A stretch of DNA of 11,641 nucleotides from NCBI GenBank assembly GCA_024230695.1, contig JAAERC010000486.1:1-11641 (forward strand), read 5' to 3'. The translations under genes and the position numbers were made by a program. Under the pieces are notes generated by a model that was given only the letters and a program-made list of their open reading frames with translations, was not told the DNA's origin and did no database searches. Of the stretch, positions 1-6,611 are shown in pieces; position 1 is the stretch's first letter, and the number at the start of each line of letters is the position of its first letter. Origin of the DNA: Candidatus Zixiibacteriota bacterium. Its GTDB lineage: Bacteria > Zixibacteria > MSB-5A5 > GN15 > PGXB01.

Positions 1-864
1 ACCCTCACCTTTATCTTCTATCATTTTCATAGCCGTGGCTAATTGGGAACCACAGTCACATCTCGACGAACCAAAAATATCCCCAGTCAGGCACTGTGAG
101 TGCACCCGCACTAAGACATCTTTTTTGCCGGCCACATCACCCTTGATAAGGGCCAGATGATGATGGTCGTCAGTTTGTGAATCATACATGTGAAGTTTAA
201 ATGTCCCAAATCGTGTTGGAAAATCAACCACTACTATTTTATTGATTAATTTTTCTGTATGACGACGATACTCAATGAGATCCTTAACGGTTATCATCGA
301 CATATTAAATTCTTCGGCCATCTTCTTCAATCGCGGCACCCGAGCCATTGTACCATCATCATCCATAATCTCACACAAAACACCAACCGGATTTAATCCA
401 GCCAAACGGGCAAGATCAACCGCTGATTCAGTATGTCCGGCGCGTGAAAGGACACCGCCATCTTTAGCCGTTATCGGGAATATATGTCCCGGGCGGGCCA
501 GATCTTCAGGAGTCGAATTATCATCGGCCAATATCTCAATCGTTCTAGCCCTATCAGCCGCCGAAATACCAGTGGTTGTCCCACTTGCACCATCAACAGA
601 GATAGTAAACTTGGTCCCGTGTAAGGCTGTGTTGGTATCGACCATCTGGTGAAGTTTCAGACGTTTCATCCGCTCTTCTCTGATCGGGGTGCAAATCAAT
701 CCACGGCCATGAGTCGCGAGAAAATTCACCGCTTCAGGGGTGACCATCTCAGCCGCCATGATAAAATCGCCCTCGTTTTCACGATCTTCATCATCGACAA
801 CAATAATTATCCGCCCTTTTTTTATTTCGTCAATTGCCTTTTTAATTGTGTCAAAATTAGTCAT
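1..864 (-). CDS. ribBA: RibBA, bifunctional DHBP synthase / GTP cyclohydrolase II (3' end cut by window edge)
   Basis: Only the first 288 residues are present; the frame is still open at base 1. The N-terminal part is 3,4-dihydroxy-2-butanone-4-phosphate synthase, which converts ribulose-5-phosphate to the four-carbon riboflavin precursor: the acidic metal/substrate loop DDEDRENEGD lies at residues 24-33, followed by HGRGLIC and RAGHTESAVDLARLAG. From about residue 208 (PTRFGTFKLH) the GTP cyclohydrolase II domain begins, with the zinc-ligand pattern C-x10-C-x-C visible near the edge (QCLTGDIFGSSRCDCGSQL). The C-terminal half, including the catalytic region, is outside the window. The ATG lies inside the end of ribE (8-base overlap, same strand) with GGAG five bases upstream, so translation is probably coupled to ribE. 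Cytoplasmic. The identification is firm; whether the missing half is intact cannot be seen. Confidence 0.97.
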   Translation of the reverse strand, partial: MTNFDTIKKAIDEIKKGRIIIVVDDEDRENEGDFIMAAEMVTPEAVNFLATHGRGLICTPIREERMKRLKLHQMVDTNTALHGTKFTISVDGASGTTTGISAADRARTIEILADDNSTPEDLARPGHIFPITAKDGGVLSRAGHTESAVDLARLAGLNPVGVLCEIMDDDGTMARVPRLKKMAEEFNMSMITVKDLIEYRRHTEKLINKIVVVDFPTRFGTFKLHMYDSQTDDHHHLALIKGDVAGKKDVLVRVHSQCLTGDIFGSSRCDCGSQLATAMKMIEDKGEG

Positions 865-1519
865 TGTTACTCCAACTTGTATTGTTCCATCCGCTTTCTA
901 TAAGTTTATTTATTGTCAGCCCCTCTTTTGAAGAACTGTTTATCATTCTTGCTATATATTTTCCAATAATATCAAACTCAAGGTTAACCATTTCACCCTT
1001 TTTGAAATTCTGCACCGTTGTAGCGAGTCTGGTATGCGGGATTATATTTACCTCAAATATATCTTTTTTAATTCTGTTTACAGTTAATGAGATACCGTTG
1101 ATAGTTACCGATCCCTTATCAACAAGATATGCCGCAAACTTGTCAGGATATCTAATTGACAACTCGGTCGAACCGCCAACCTTACGAGTCGTGTCTATCT
1201 CACCAACACAATCAACATGCCCCGATACAATATGCCCGCCCAAGCGGTCAGTCGGAAGCAGTGCCCGCTCAAGATTGACTTTCCGTCCTGAACTGTATTT
1301 ACCTATTATCGTTGTCTTGACAGATTCCGGCGAAGCCTCAACCGTCACAAAGCTCTTATCAAACTGGGTCACCGTTAAACAACAACCATCAACCGCAACC
1401 GATTCGCCCATCTCGATATTGGTAAATGGAACATCCGGTTTTATTGTCAGCAGTTTATAATTACTTCGAGAGCTGATAATCGCTATCGAGCCAGTCGTTT
1501 GTATTAATCCCGTAAACAT
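857..1519 (-). CDS. ribE: Riboflavin synthase, alpha subunit (220 aa)
   Basis: Dismutates two molecules of 6,7-dimethyl-8-ribityllumazine to riboflavin plus the pyrimidinedione, the last step of the pathway. The protein starts with MFTGLIQ, the strongly conserved N-terminus of the family, and has the two tandem lumazine-binding barrels: barrel 1 with GESVAVDGCCLTVT (38-51) and barrel 2 with GSVTINGISLTVN (136-148). The linker RLGGHIVSGHVD (92-103) is also typical. At 220 residues it is slightly longer than the usual 200-215, owing to a polar Asn/Ser-rich tail that overlaps the start of ribBA. Its ATG shares one base with the TAA of ribD (TAATG), and GGAG lies about nine bases upstream, so it is probably translationally coupled. 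Second gene of the FMN-controlled operon. The gene is called ribE or ribC depending on the species. Confidence 0.97.
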   Translation of the reverse strand: MFTGLIQTTGSIAIISSRSNYKLLTIKPDVPFTNIEMGESVAVDGCCLTVTQFDKSFVTVEASPESVKTTIIGKYSSGRKVNLERALLPTDRLGGHIVSGHVDCVGEIDTTRKVGGSTELSIRYPDKFAAYLVDKGSVTINGISLTVNRIKKDIFEVNIIPHTRLATTVQNFKKGEMVNLEFDIIGKYIARMINSSSKEGLTINKLIESGWNNTSWSNND

Positions 1520-2604
1520 TATTTATACTCCGGGTATCCGGTGATTTTAATATCATTACCCATTTTATCTATTTCGTATTCCTTAAATCTAACAGCCTTA
1601 TCCAAATGCCTGATTCCCAGATCATTTATGGTATCCATACCTTTTCCGATAATCATCGGCGCTGTTATAAAATGAAATTTATCGACCAATTGTTCCCGAA
1701 TAAATGATGTGGCCAGTTGGGAACCACCCTCAACAAGGATCGAGGTTATCCCAAATTTCCCTGCCTTATCAAGAAAATCACTCAACGACAGACCCTGTCT
1801 GTTTTTCTTTATACTCCAAACAGTGAGGTTTTTGATATTGGCTTTTTCTGCTGATTTCTTTGATGTAGCCACTATTGTTTTGCAGTCATTATTATTTTTA
1901 TACAGATTTATATTAGAAGCAAATTTCGGATTAGCCGAGATTATTATTCTATACGGATTTTTTCCCTTTATCAATCTCACAGTCAAACTTGGATTATCGG
2001 CTTTGACCGTTCCTGAACCAACAACTACGGCATCATTTTCCGAGCGTAAACCATGAACAAATTTCCGGCTCTCTTTACCGGATATCCATTGTGAATGACC
2101 ATTCGATGTCGCAATTCGGCCATCAATTGACTGCGCCATTTTCAGAACAACAAACGGCCGATTGGTAGTTATATTCTTTAGATAAACTTCATTGAGCCGT
2201 TTAGCCTGTTTGGTCATCACATTCCCAATAACCTCAATACCGGCCTTTTTTAGTATCTTGATTCCCTGCCCATTGACCTTGGGATTGGGGTCTTTCATAC
2301 AATAAACGACCTTTTTGACACCTGCCTCGATTATTGCCAGAGTGCATGGGGCCGTTCGACCAAAATGACAACATGGTTCTAGTGTAACATATAACACGCT
2401 GTTCTTGGCTAACTTACCAGCTTTACCTAAAGCTATTCTTTCAGCATGAGCAGTGCCGGCTTTGCGATGATAACCTTGACCGATAATACGATTGTTCTTG
2501 ACTATAACCGACCCGACCATTGGATTCGGCGAGGTTTTTCCTCTTGCTTTTTTTGCCAGTTCCAGGGCCAGTTTGATATACTTTATGTCAGCCTTTTCGG
2601 CCAT
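1519..2604 (-). CDS. ribD: RibD, bifunctional diaminohydroxyphosphoribosylaminopyrimidine deaminase / 5-amino-6-(5-phosphoribosylamino)uracil reductase
   Basis: Catalyses the deamination and NADPH-dependent reduction that follow GTP cyclohydrolase II. The N-terminal cytidine-deaminase-like domain has the zinc site: HAE at 53-55 (His53 ligand, Glu55 catalytic), Cys78 and Cys87 in EPCCHFGRTAPC; the 25- and 9-residue spacings match E. coli RibD. The reductase domain begins near residue 148 (RPFVVLKMAQSIDGRIA) and contains WISGKESR and the ILVEGGSQL motif. Length 361 aa is normal. I chose the ATG at 2604: it follows GGGG by nine bases. An in-frame TTG at 2619 would add five residues, but it lies inside the terminator hairpin of the leader and has no RBS. 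First gene of the operon; its stop overlaps ribE by one base. Regulation by the upstream FMN riboswitch is expected. Confidence 0.97.
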   Translation of the reverse strand: MAEKADIKYIKLALELAKKARGKTSPNPMVGSVIVKNNRIIGQGYHRKAGTAHAERIALGKAGKLAKNSVLYVTLEPCCHFGRTAPCTLAIIEAGVKKVVYCMKDPNPKVNGQGIKILKKAGIEVIGNVMTKQAKRLNEVYLKNITTNRPFVVLKMAQSIDGRIATSNGHSQWISGKESRKFVHGLRSENDAVVVGSGTVKADNPSLTVRLIKGKNPYRIIISANPKFASNINLYKNNNDCKTIVATSKKSAEKANIKNLTVWSIKKNRQGLSLSDFLDKAGKFGITSILVEGGSQLATSFIREQLVDKFHFITAPMIIGKGMDTINDLGIRHLDKAVRFKEYEIDKMGNDIKITGYPEYK

Positions 2605-2631
2605 AAAAAAATACCCCAATATATATCGGGG
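2605..2631 (-). terminator. Expression-platform hairpin of the FMN riboswitch (intrinsic terminator and RBS sequestrator)
   Basis: On the minus strand CCCC-GATATATATT-GGGG folds into a stem (four G:C pairs, one G:U, then A:T pairs), and is followed at once by TATTTTTTT and then the ribD ATG. The GGGG arm is also the only plausible Shine-Dalgarno sequence for ribD, nine bases before the ATG. The same hairpin can therefore terminate transcription and hide the ribosome binding site when FMN is bound. Hairpin, U-tract and start codon are seen directly; which mode dominates is inference. Confidence 0.85.
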
Positions 2632-2666
2632 CGAGTCTCAGGCGTACATTTGTAGCCAAAGGTTTT

Positions 2667-2780
2667 ATCTTCTCCCATCCGGACTATACCGTCGGCATCG
2701 GAATTTCACCGATCCAACCAGGATTAACTGGCTCGCGGGCTATCACCGCCGGTCGAGGATTTACACCTCACCCCGAAGAT
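2667..2780 (-). promoter_or_regulatory. FMN riboswitch (RFN element)
   Basis: Read on the minus strand, the segment matches the RFN consensus almost throughout. The P1 arm ATCTTCGGGG is followed by GACCGGCGGTGATAGCCCGCGAGCC in the P2-P3 region (2745-2729 and neighbours), GGATCGGTGAAATTCCGAT, GCCGACGGTATAGTCCGGAT and the closing GGGAGAAGAT. P1 pairs ATCTTC (2775-2780) with GAAGAT (2667-2672). It binds flavin mononucleotide and switches off the downstream ribDE-BA genes when FMN is abundant. It lies 35 bases before the terminator hairpin; I could not identify an unambiguous antiterminator strand in the intervening sequence. Confidence 0.97.
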
Positions 2781-2790
2781 TCTTGTTTAG

Positions 2791-2818
2791 AATATATACG
2801 TAACCGAGAAAAAAGCAA
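2791..2818 (-). promoter_or_regulatory. Predicted sigma-70-type promoter of the rib operon
   Basis: On the minus strand, TTGCTT (2813-2818) is separated by 16 bases from TATATT (2791-2796). The predicted start, near 2784, lies just before the first base of the riboswitch, which is what an FMN leader needs. The same -35 hexamer, TTGCTT, is used by the promoter of the secreted-protein gene at 6145-6173. Confidence 0.65.
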
Positions 2819-2832
2819 GAGGAAAATGTGAC

Positions 2833-3150
2833 AGTTGGATAATCAACTATTTATGTGCCGTCAGGAACCCTTTCCTGACAGAATTTTCGTGCTGTCGGGT
2901 CGCCGCACCCGACAGTTTGGTAGGTCATGGCCCTTTGGGGCATGACAGATTAATAATATCAGTTTGAGTATATCGAAATCCCCACCCGTTGGGTGGGTTA
3001 CCAATTTTTTAACCCCGAATAGCCTGCCCAGTGGGGTAAGGAAATACTCAAAATCAGTTGTAGGTCAGGAGCCGTGCGCTCCTGACATTGCACGAAGTGC
3101 AAAATAACCGGGTGGCGCACCCCCGCCAGGGGTAGCTTACCCCTTGGGGT
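2833..3150. repeat. Dense cluster of short palindromes (intergenic, no gene)
   Basis: Inverted repeats, stems in capitals: AGTTGgataatCAACT (2833-2848); GTCAGGAAccctTTCCTGAC (2860-2879); nine-bp stem CTGTCGGGT/ACCCGACAG (2892-2915); GTCATGGCCC/GGGGCATGAC with one mismatch (2924-2946); CCCACCCgttGGGTGGG (2981-2997); ACCCC/GGGGT with a long loop (3012-3037); nine-bp GTCAGGAGC/GCTCCTGAC (3064-3086); TTGCACgaaGTGCAA (3088-3102); GGGTGgcgCACCC (3110-3122); GGGGTAgctTACCCC (3129-3143), overlapping ACCCCttGGGGT (3139-3150). In addition TTTGAGTAT (2963-2971) is inverted as ATACTCAAA (3044-3052). Arms are GC-rich and spacers AT-rich. No ORF here looks coding. The density exceeds what terminators would need, and it resembles an accumulation of REP-like dispersed elements, though copies elsewhere in the genome cannot be seen. 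Confidence 0.8.
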
Positions 3151-3165
3151 GCGGAAATGTTCAAA
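3033..3165 (+). repeat. Duplicated 20-base module GGGGT-NN-GGAAAT-NN-TCAAA
   Basis: The pattern occurs at 3033-3052 and again at 3146-3165, with identical spacing and 16 of 20 bases identical; the four differing bases fall in the two NN positions. Each copy starts with the right arm of a CCCC/GGGG hairpin. This suggests that hairpin plus tail form one repeat unit. The match was found by eye. Confidence 0.6.
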
Positions 3166-3237
3166 TTGGTCACCCCACCGTTTGTTGAAAATCCTGAGAT
3201 AAATGTAAGGCTGTGCGTTGGTAAATATGCACATAGA

Positions 3238-3269
3238 ATAAAAAAGGACAGACATCTCTGCCTGTCCTT
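3238..3269 (-). terminator. Intrinsic terminator of the secreted dockerin protein gene
   Basis: On the minus strand an eight-bp stem AAGGACAG (3262-3269) / CTGTCCTT (3244-3251) is followed by a T-rich run (TTTTTTAT including the stem end). It lies about 40 bases after the stop codon at 3309. The plus-strand side has no U-tract, so the direction is clear. Confidence 0.8.
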
Positions 3270-3282
3270 ATATGGTAGTTCA

Positions 3283-3296
3283 GGAGCCATAGCTCC
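3283..3296. repeat. Small hairpin related to the palindrome cluster
   Basis: GGAGCcataGCTCC, inside TCAGGAGCCATAGCTCCAGA, is a decayed relative of the GTCAGGAGC palindrome at 3064-3086 and, more loosely, of GTCAGGAA at 2860-2879. It sits between the stop codon and the terminator of the secreted-protein gene. Confidence 0.55.
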
Positions 3297-3308
3297 AGAT
3301 ACTATTTC

Positions 3309-6059
3309 TTATAGTGGAGAACAATCCGGATCAGCGCCGCCTTTATATTTAAAATTAATCAGATGAACAATATCAAGAATGTCAATATTGGTATCATGAT
3401 TAACATTAGCCGATTCAAGTGGGTCTGGTACGGAACCACCTTTATATTTATAGTTTATCAGAAATACAATATCGAGAATATCAATATTGTTATCATCATT
3501 GAGATCACCGCAAACATAGGCATCACCATCAACACAGTCCTGATCTATTCCATCGCCGGGGATGTCTGTCATAGCTGGGTTTATATCTGAATCGTTATCG
3601 TCACAATCACCGACATACGGCGCCTGCCAATTCTCGTTGCCGTCATAGCCAGAAGCTATATACATATCAAAGTCGGCATCAAAATCATTCCAGCCGTAAC
3701 AGTTTTGATCGACACCATCGTACCATATTTCAGTAGCCCCGGGGTTGATAGTTGGATCAGTATCGTCACAGTCAGGTCCGCTGACAAATGGTCCATTATA
3801 ACCATCGCCATCGGCATCAGGATCGCCAGAATCACAAAGCCCGTCAACATCTATGTCTTGACCATCATTCCAAGGACGACTGTCGGGCTGAGGACCAAAA
3901 CCGTCAACTCCTTTGACGCAATCATCACATCCGTCACCATCAGTATCTTCACATACATAAGGGTTGTATGGATCAGTATCAGATGCGTTAGCAACGCCAT
4001 CATTGTCGATATCGGGATCGCCAGAATCACAGAGACCGTCACCATCTGTATCTAACCCATCATTTGAAGGATCGTTATCTGGGTCAGGTCCCCAATCGTC
4101 GGTTCCTACAGAACAATCATCACAACCGTCACCATCACTATCGCCACAGATATCAGGGTTGTGAATGGCTGGGTCCGATGCGTCCGGAACGCCATCGTTG
4201 TCGTTATCAGGGTCGCCGGAATCACAAATCCCGTCGCCATCTACATCTGGGCCATCATTCCAAGGCTCGTTATCTGGTTCTGGCCCAAAGTCATCGGTAC
4301 CAATTACACAATCATCACAACCGTCAGCATCAACATCTTCACAAGCAAAAGGGTCGTAAGGATCAGTATCAGATGCGTTAGCAACGCCATCATTGTCGAT
4401 ATCGGGATCAAATGAATCGCACATACCGTCGCTATCGGTATCAGTACCATCATTATTGACATCAAAATCTGGGTCTGGTCCAAAATCGTCGGTACCTACA
4501 GAGCAATCATCACAATTGTCATCATCAACATCCTGACAAATATCAGGATTGGTAGGGTCAAGGTCAGATCCGTTAGCTACACCGTCGTTGTCTATATCAG
4601 GGTCGCCGGAATCACAAAGCCCGTCACCATCTGTATCCATACCATCATTCCAAGGCTCATCATCTGGTAGTGGCCCGAAGTCATCGGTACCAATTACGCA
4701 ATCATCACAACCATCGGTGTCAATGTCACCACAGATGTCGGGGTTAGTAGGAGCAGGGTCGCTAATGTCCAATCTGCCGTCATTGTCGTCATCAAGATCA
4801 ACATCATCGCAAATACCATCGCCATCAGTGTCAGTATCAACTGTTGCAGGATTACAGTCGTCATCTATTCCGTTACCACATATTTCGGTAGCATCGGGAT
4901 TTACATTAGGATCATGGTCATCACAGTCACCTTGAACATCTGAGAAGAAAGACAGGCATTCACCAATTAACCCGGGAGAATGCCATGCACCAGCATCACT
5001 ATTATCACCATATCCGTCATCGTCGTTGTCAACGTAGCAGTAAAGTGCAGGCACGTGCATGACCATACCAGAAGTGCCATCAGAACTAGAGCCACTTGTG
5101 GCTCCACCGTTGCTTCCAGCAGATCCTTTTTCTGACCATCCACCACTTCCACCATTGCCGTTTGAAACATTTCCAGCCTCTTCATTTGAGGCGGAATGGG
5201 CTGAATATGATGTGTTAATTGCAGAACCACCAGAGCGTGTTCCGCCTCCACTACCCCCGTTAGCTCTGACTATACCTGTGCCAGTGCCAAGGTCGGTGCC
5301 ATAAGTGACAATACAGGATCCGGCATCACCACCATTACCACCGGCGCCACCACCGCCACCGCCACCGGCTAAATCATAATTAGCAATCATTGGTATTGAC
5401 CAGGTTTTTTTGATACCTGTCACGCCAGAGTTTCCCATACCGCCATCAAATCCGTCAGCATGGATTACTCCATTAGTGTTATCTATATATCGGGCCATGA
5501 TACTAACAATGCCGCCACCCTGACCGCCTATTCCGCCTACTCCACCATTACCCCCACGTGCATCATATGCATATAAGGCATCCCAGGCACCGCCGCCACC
5601 ACCGCCGCCGCCGCCGCCATCACCACCATCACCAGCCCACGTAGAAGAAGCTGGCGTTCCAGGCGTCCCGGCACCACCAGTAGTAGGGCCCGTATGCGGT
5701 GGCATCGTTGTTCCATTGCCACCAACTCCGACAGTTCCGCCGGCTCCGCCGGCACCACCTGAGTAAGAATCAGTAATGGTACCATTATTAGTCAGAGTTC
5801 CGGAGACATGGATTACATAGCCGTGAGTCTCAAGTGTAGCACCTGCGTTTACAGTCAAATCAGTATAGTTCATTTCTGCTGACAAATGAACTGTCCCGGT
5901 AATGGTCACCGCTCCATCGGAGCCATTTCCGAAAAATTGGGCCAAAGAAACTGCCGGAAACAGGCCGATCATGGCTACCGCCAAGATCAACAGCACTAAG
6001 CAGTTAGGGATTGTTTTGAAAGTTTTGTTGTTAAGGTTTTTCTGTGGCACGCTCTTCAT
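3309..6059 (-). CDS. Secreted Gly-rich protein with MopE-type and thrombospondin type 3 Ca-binding repeats and a C-terminal dockerin (916 aa)
   Basis: Function unknown; probably a cell-surface or extracellular Ca-dependent structural protein. Order in the 916-residue form: signal peptide 1-41 (Lys/Asn-rich start, LVLLILAVAMIGLF core, cleavage likely after VSLA); beta-rich part 42-98 ending in GTLTNNGTIT; Gly-rich low-complexity stretch about 100-325, including a run of nine Gly; MopE-like metal-binding motif about 342-407 (GDCDDHDPNVNPDATEICGN); five 65-residue TSP3-like units 441 to about 752; two more MopE motifs about 747-842 (CDDTDPTINPGATEI, CDDNDSDINPAMTDI); type I dockerin about 850-908. 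The dockerin has two F-hand loops with D/N at positions 1, 3, 5, 7, 9 and 12 (DLNDDNNIDILD, NVNHDTNIDILD). The ATG at 6059 follows GGAGG by five bases and opens directly into the signal peptide; an upstream in-frame start at 6113 would put 18 polar residues before it and lies in the leader. Monocistronic, with its own promoter and terminator. Confidence 0.9.
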   Translation of the reverse strand: MKSVPQKNLNNKTFKTIPNCLVLLILAVAMIGLFPAVSLAQFFGNGSDGAVTITGTVHLSAEMNYTDLTVNAGATLETHGYVIHVSGTLTNNGTITDSYSGGAGGAGGTVGVGGNGTTMPPHTGPTTGGAGTPGTPASSTWAGDGGDGGGGGGGGGGAWDALYAYDARGGNGGVGGIGGQGGGIVSIMARYIDNTNGVIHADGFDGGMGNSGVTGIKKTWSIPMIANYDLAGGGGGGGAGGNGGDAGSCIVTYGTDLGTGTGIVRANGGSGGGTRSGGSAINTSYSAHSASNEEAGNVSNGNGGSGGWSEKGSAGSNGGATSGSSSDGTSGMVMHVPALYCYVDNDDDGYGDNSDAGAWHSPGLIGECLSFFSDVQGDCDDHDPNVNPDATEICGNGIDDDCNPATVDTDTDGDGICDDVDLDDDNDGRLDISDPAPTNPDICGDIDTDGCDDCVIGTDDFGPLPDDEPWNDGMDTDGDGLCDSGDPDIDNDGVANGSDLDPTNPDICQDVDDDNCDDCSVGTDDFGPDPDFDVNNDGTDTDSDGMCDSFDPDIDNDGVANASDTDPYDPFACEDVDADGCDDCVIGTDDFGPEPDNEPWNDGPDVDGDGICDSGDPDNDNDGVPDASDPAIHNPDICGDSDGDGCDDCSVGTDDWGPDPDNDPSNDGLDTDGDGLCDSGDPDIDNDGVANASDTDPYNPYVCEDTDGDGCDDCVKGVDGFGPQPDSRPWNDGQDIDVDGLCDSGDPDADGDGYNGPFVSGPDCDDTDPTINPGATEIWYDGVDQNCYGWNDFDADFDMYIASGYDGNENWQAPYVGDCDDNDSDINPAMTDIPGDGIDQDCVDGDAYVCGDLNDDNNIDILDIVFLINYKYKGGSVPDPLESANVNHDTNIDILDIVHLINFKYKGGADPDCSPL
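3804..4739 (-). repeat. Tandem 195-bp coding repeats in A-B-A-B-A order (390-bp higher-order unit)
   Basis: Four complete 65-codon units (4739 down to 3960) and a partial fifth (to about 3804) encode C-x-D-x-D-x-D-x-CDDC-x-x-G-x-D-x-FGP-x-PD, then NDG, then three D-x-D-x-DG blocks. Units 1, 3 and 5 carry the A-type CV(I/K)G and a PWNDG end; units 2 and 4 carry CSVGTDD and a different NDG context. At DNA level a 50-base stretch (plus strand 3970-4019 and 4360-4409) is identical at a distance of 390 bases, that is, two units. The array therefore appears to have grown by duplication of an A-B pair. Confidence 0.85.
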
Positions 6060-6064
6060 AGTTT

Positions 6065-6069
6065 CCTCC
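6065..6069 (-). promoter_or_regulatory. Ribosome binding site fixing the start of the secreted protein
   Basis: GGAGG (within CGGAGGAAACT) lies five bases before the ATG at 6059. It is the best Shine-Dalgarno match for this gene and rules out the upstream in-frame ATG at 6113. Confidence 0.85.
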
Positions 6070-6114
6070 GAGGTATGTGTGAGTAGTATATTTTTATCTA
6101 AATCCGCGTACAAT

Positions 6115-6130
6115 CTCCAACTAATTGGAG
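6115..6130 (-). promoter_or_regulatory. Perfect hairpin in the 5' leader of the secreted-protein gene
   Basis: Minus strand CTCCAAttagTTGGAG: six-bp stem, four-base loop, placed a few bases after the predicted transcription start near 6138. It could protect the mRNA 5' end; no ligand or protein is recognisable. The function is inference. Confidence 0.5.
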
Positions 6131-6144
6131 GGTATTAGTCCTCT

Positions 6145-6173
6145 ATTATAATGAAATATCTTAATTAAAGCAA
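6145..6173 (-). promoter_or_regulatory. Strong sigma-70-type promoter of the secreted-protein gene
   Basis: Minus strand TTGCTT (6168-6173), 17 bases, TATAAT (6145-6150): a perfect -10 box and optimal spacing. The predicted leader is about 78 bases and contains the hairpin at 6115-6130 and the GGAGG site. Confidence 0.8.
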
Positions 6174-6350
6174 GTTTTTCCTCAATATTCGCTTATATAA
6201 CCAGACCAGAAACAGATTCTGTTCATATAGTTAGCAATCTGATGCGCGAGAATTAAGAAATAAACGATATCTTCAGTTTCACATCATTACGAGGAGTTAC
6301 GATTTCAATCGGAAACAACGCGGTAATATCAATGTGTAACTTATGGGTGC

Positions 6351-6372
6351 CCCACACTTTGGTGTGGGTTTT
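6351..6372 (+). repeat. Terminator-like palindrome CCCACAC/GTGTGGG followed by TTTT
   Basis: CCCACACtttgGTGTGGG plus TTTT on the plus strand. It could terminate rightward transcription, but there is no plus-strand gene upstream of it. It closely resembles CCCACCCgttGGGTGGG at 2981-2997, which also ends in TT, so it is more likely a further member of the dispersed palindrome family. Confidence 0.55.
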
Positions 6373-6579
6373 AAACACTTTCGCATATACACTGATGTTG
6401 ATTCCGTTATCACACCTTATTCAATATGAATAAATGTATCAAAATTATTTTCGGGGAGAAACAGGTAGAAAAGTAAAAACTTTTATATGCGAAACGAACC
6501 CATATCGTTGTAATTGAATTGAGGTGCATAACTTACGGGGATTTTTAAATTTACCAAAAAGTAAATTATACAGAAAAGT

Positions 6580-6611
6580 AAAAAAGACAAAACGATATCC
6601 ACCATTGGTGG
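6580..6611 (-). terminator. Weak candidate terminator after the hybrid kinase gene
   Basis: Minus strand CCACCaatGGTGG (6599-6611) followed by ATATCGTTTTGTCTTTTTT. The stem is only five to six bp and the T-run is interrupted and displaced, so termination may be inefficient or Rho-dependent. It lies about 57 bases after the stop codon. Confidence 0.4.

Noticed and set aside
864..1460. Long plus-strand open frame opposite ribE, and plus-strand frames opposite the Asp-rich repeats (3705-4935).
   Set aside because: Antisense shadows of well-identified genes; translations are Ile/Ser/Thr-rich low-complexity with no RBS or family features.
2604..2619. Upstream TTG start for ribD (five extra residues).
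   Set aside because: The codon is TTG, lies inside the terminator hairpin and has no RBS; the ATG at 2604 has GGGG at a fair distance and gives a typical RibD N-terminus.
2998..3290. Short minus-strand open frames of 78 and 85 codons in the palindrome cluster.
   Set aside because: They run through the palindromes and the terminator at 3238-3269, overlap each other and have no RBS.
2833..3300. CRISPR array.
   Set aside because: The palindromes differ in sequence and spacing; there are no identical direct repeats separated by constant-length spacers.
6060..6113. Longer N-terminus for the secreted protein starting at 6113.
   Set aside because: It would place 18 polar residues before the signal peptide; GGAGG is positioned for the ATG at 6059 and falls inside the alternative reading.
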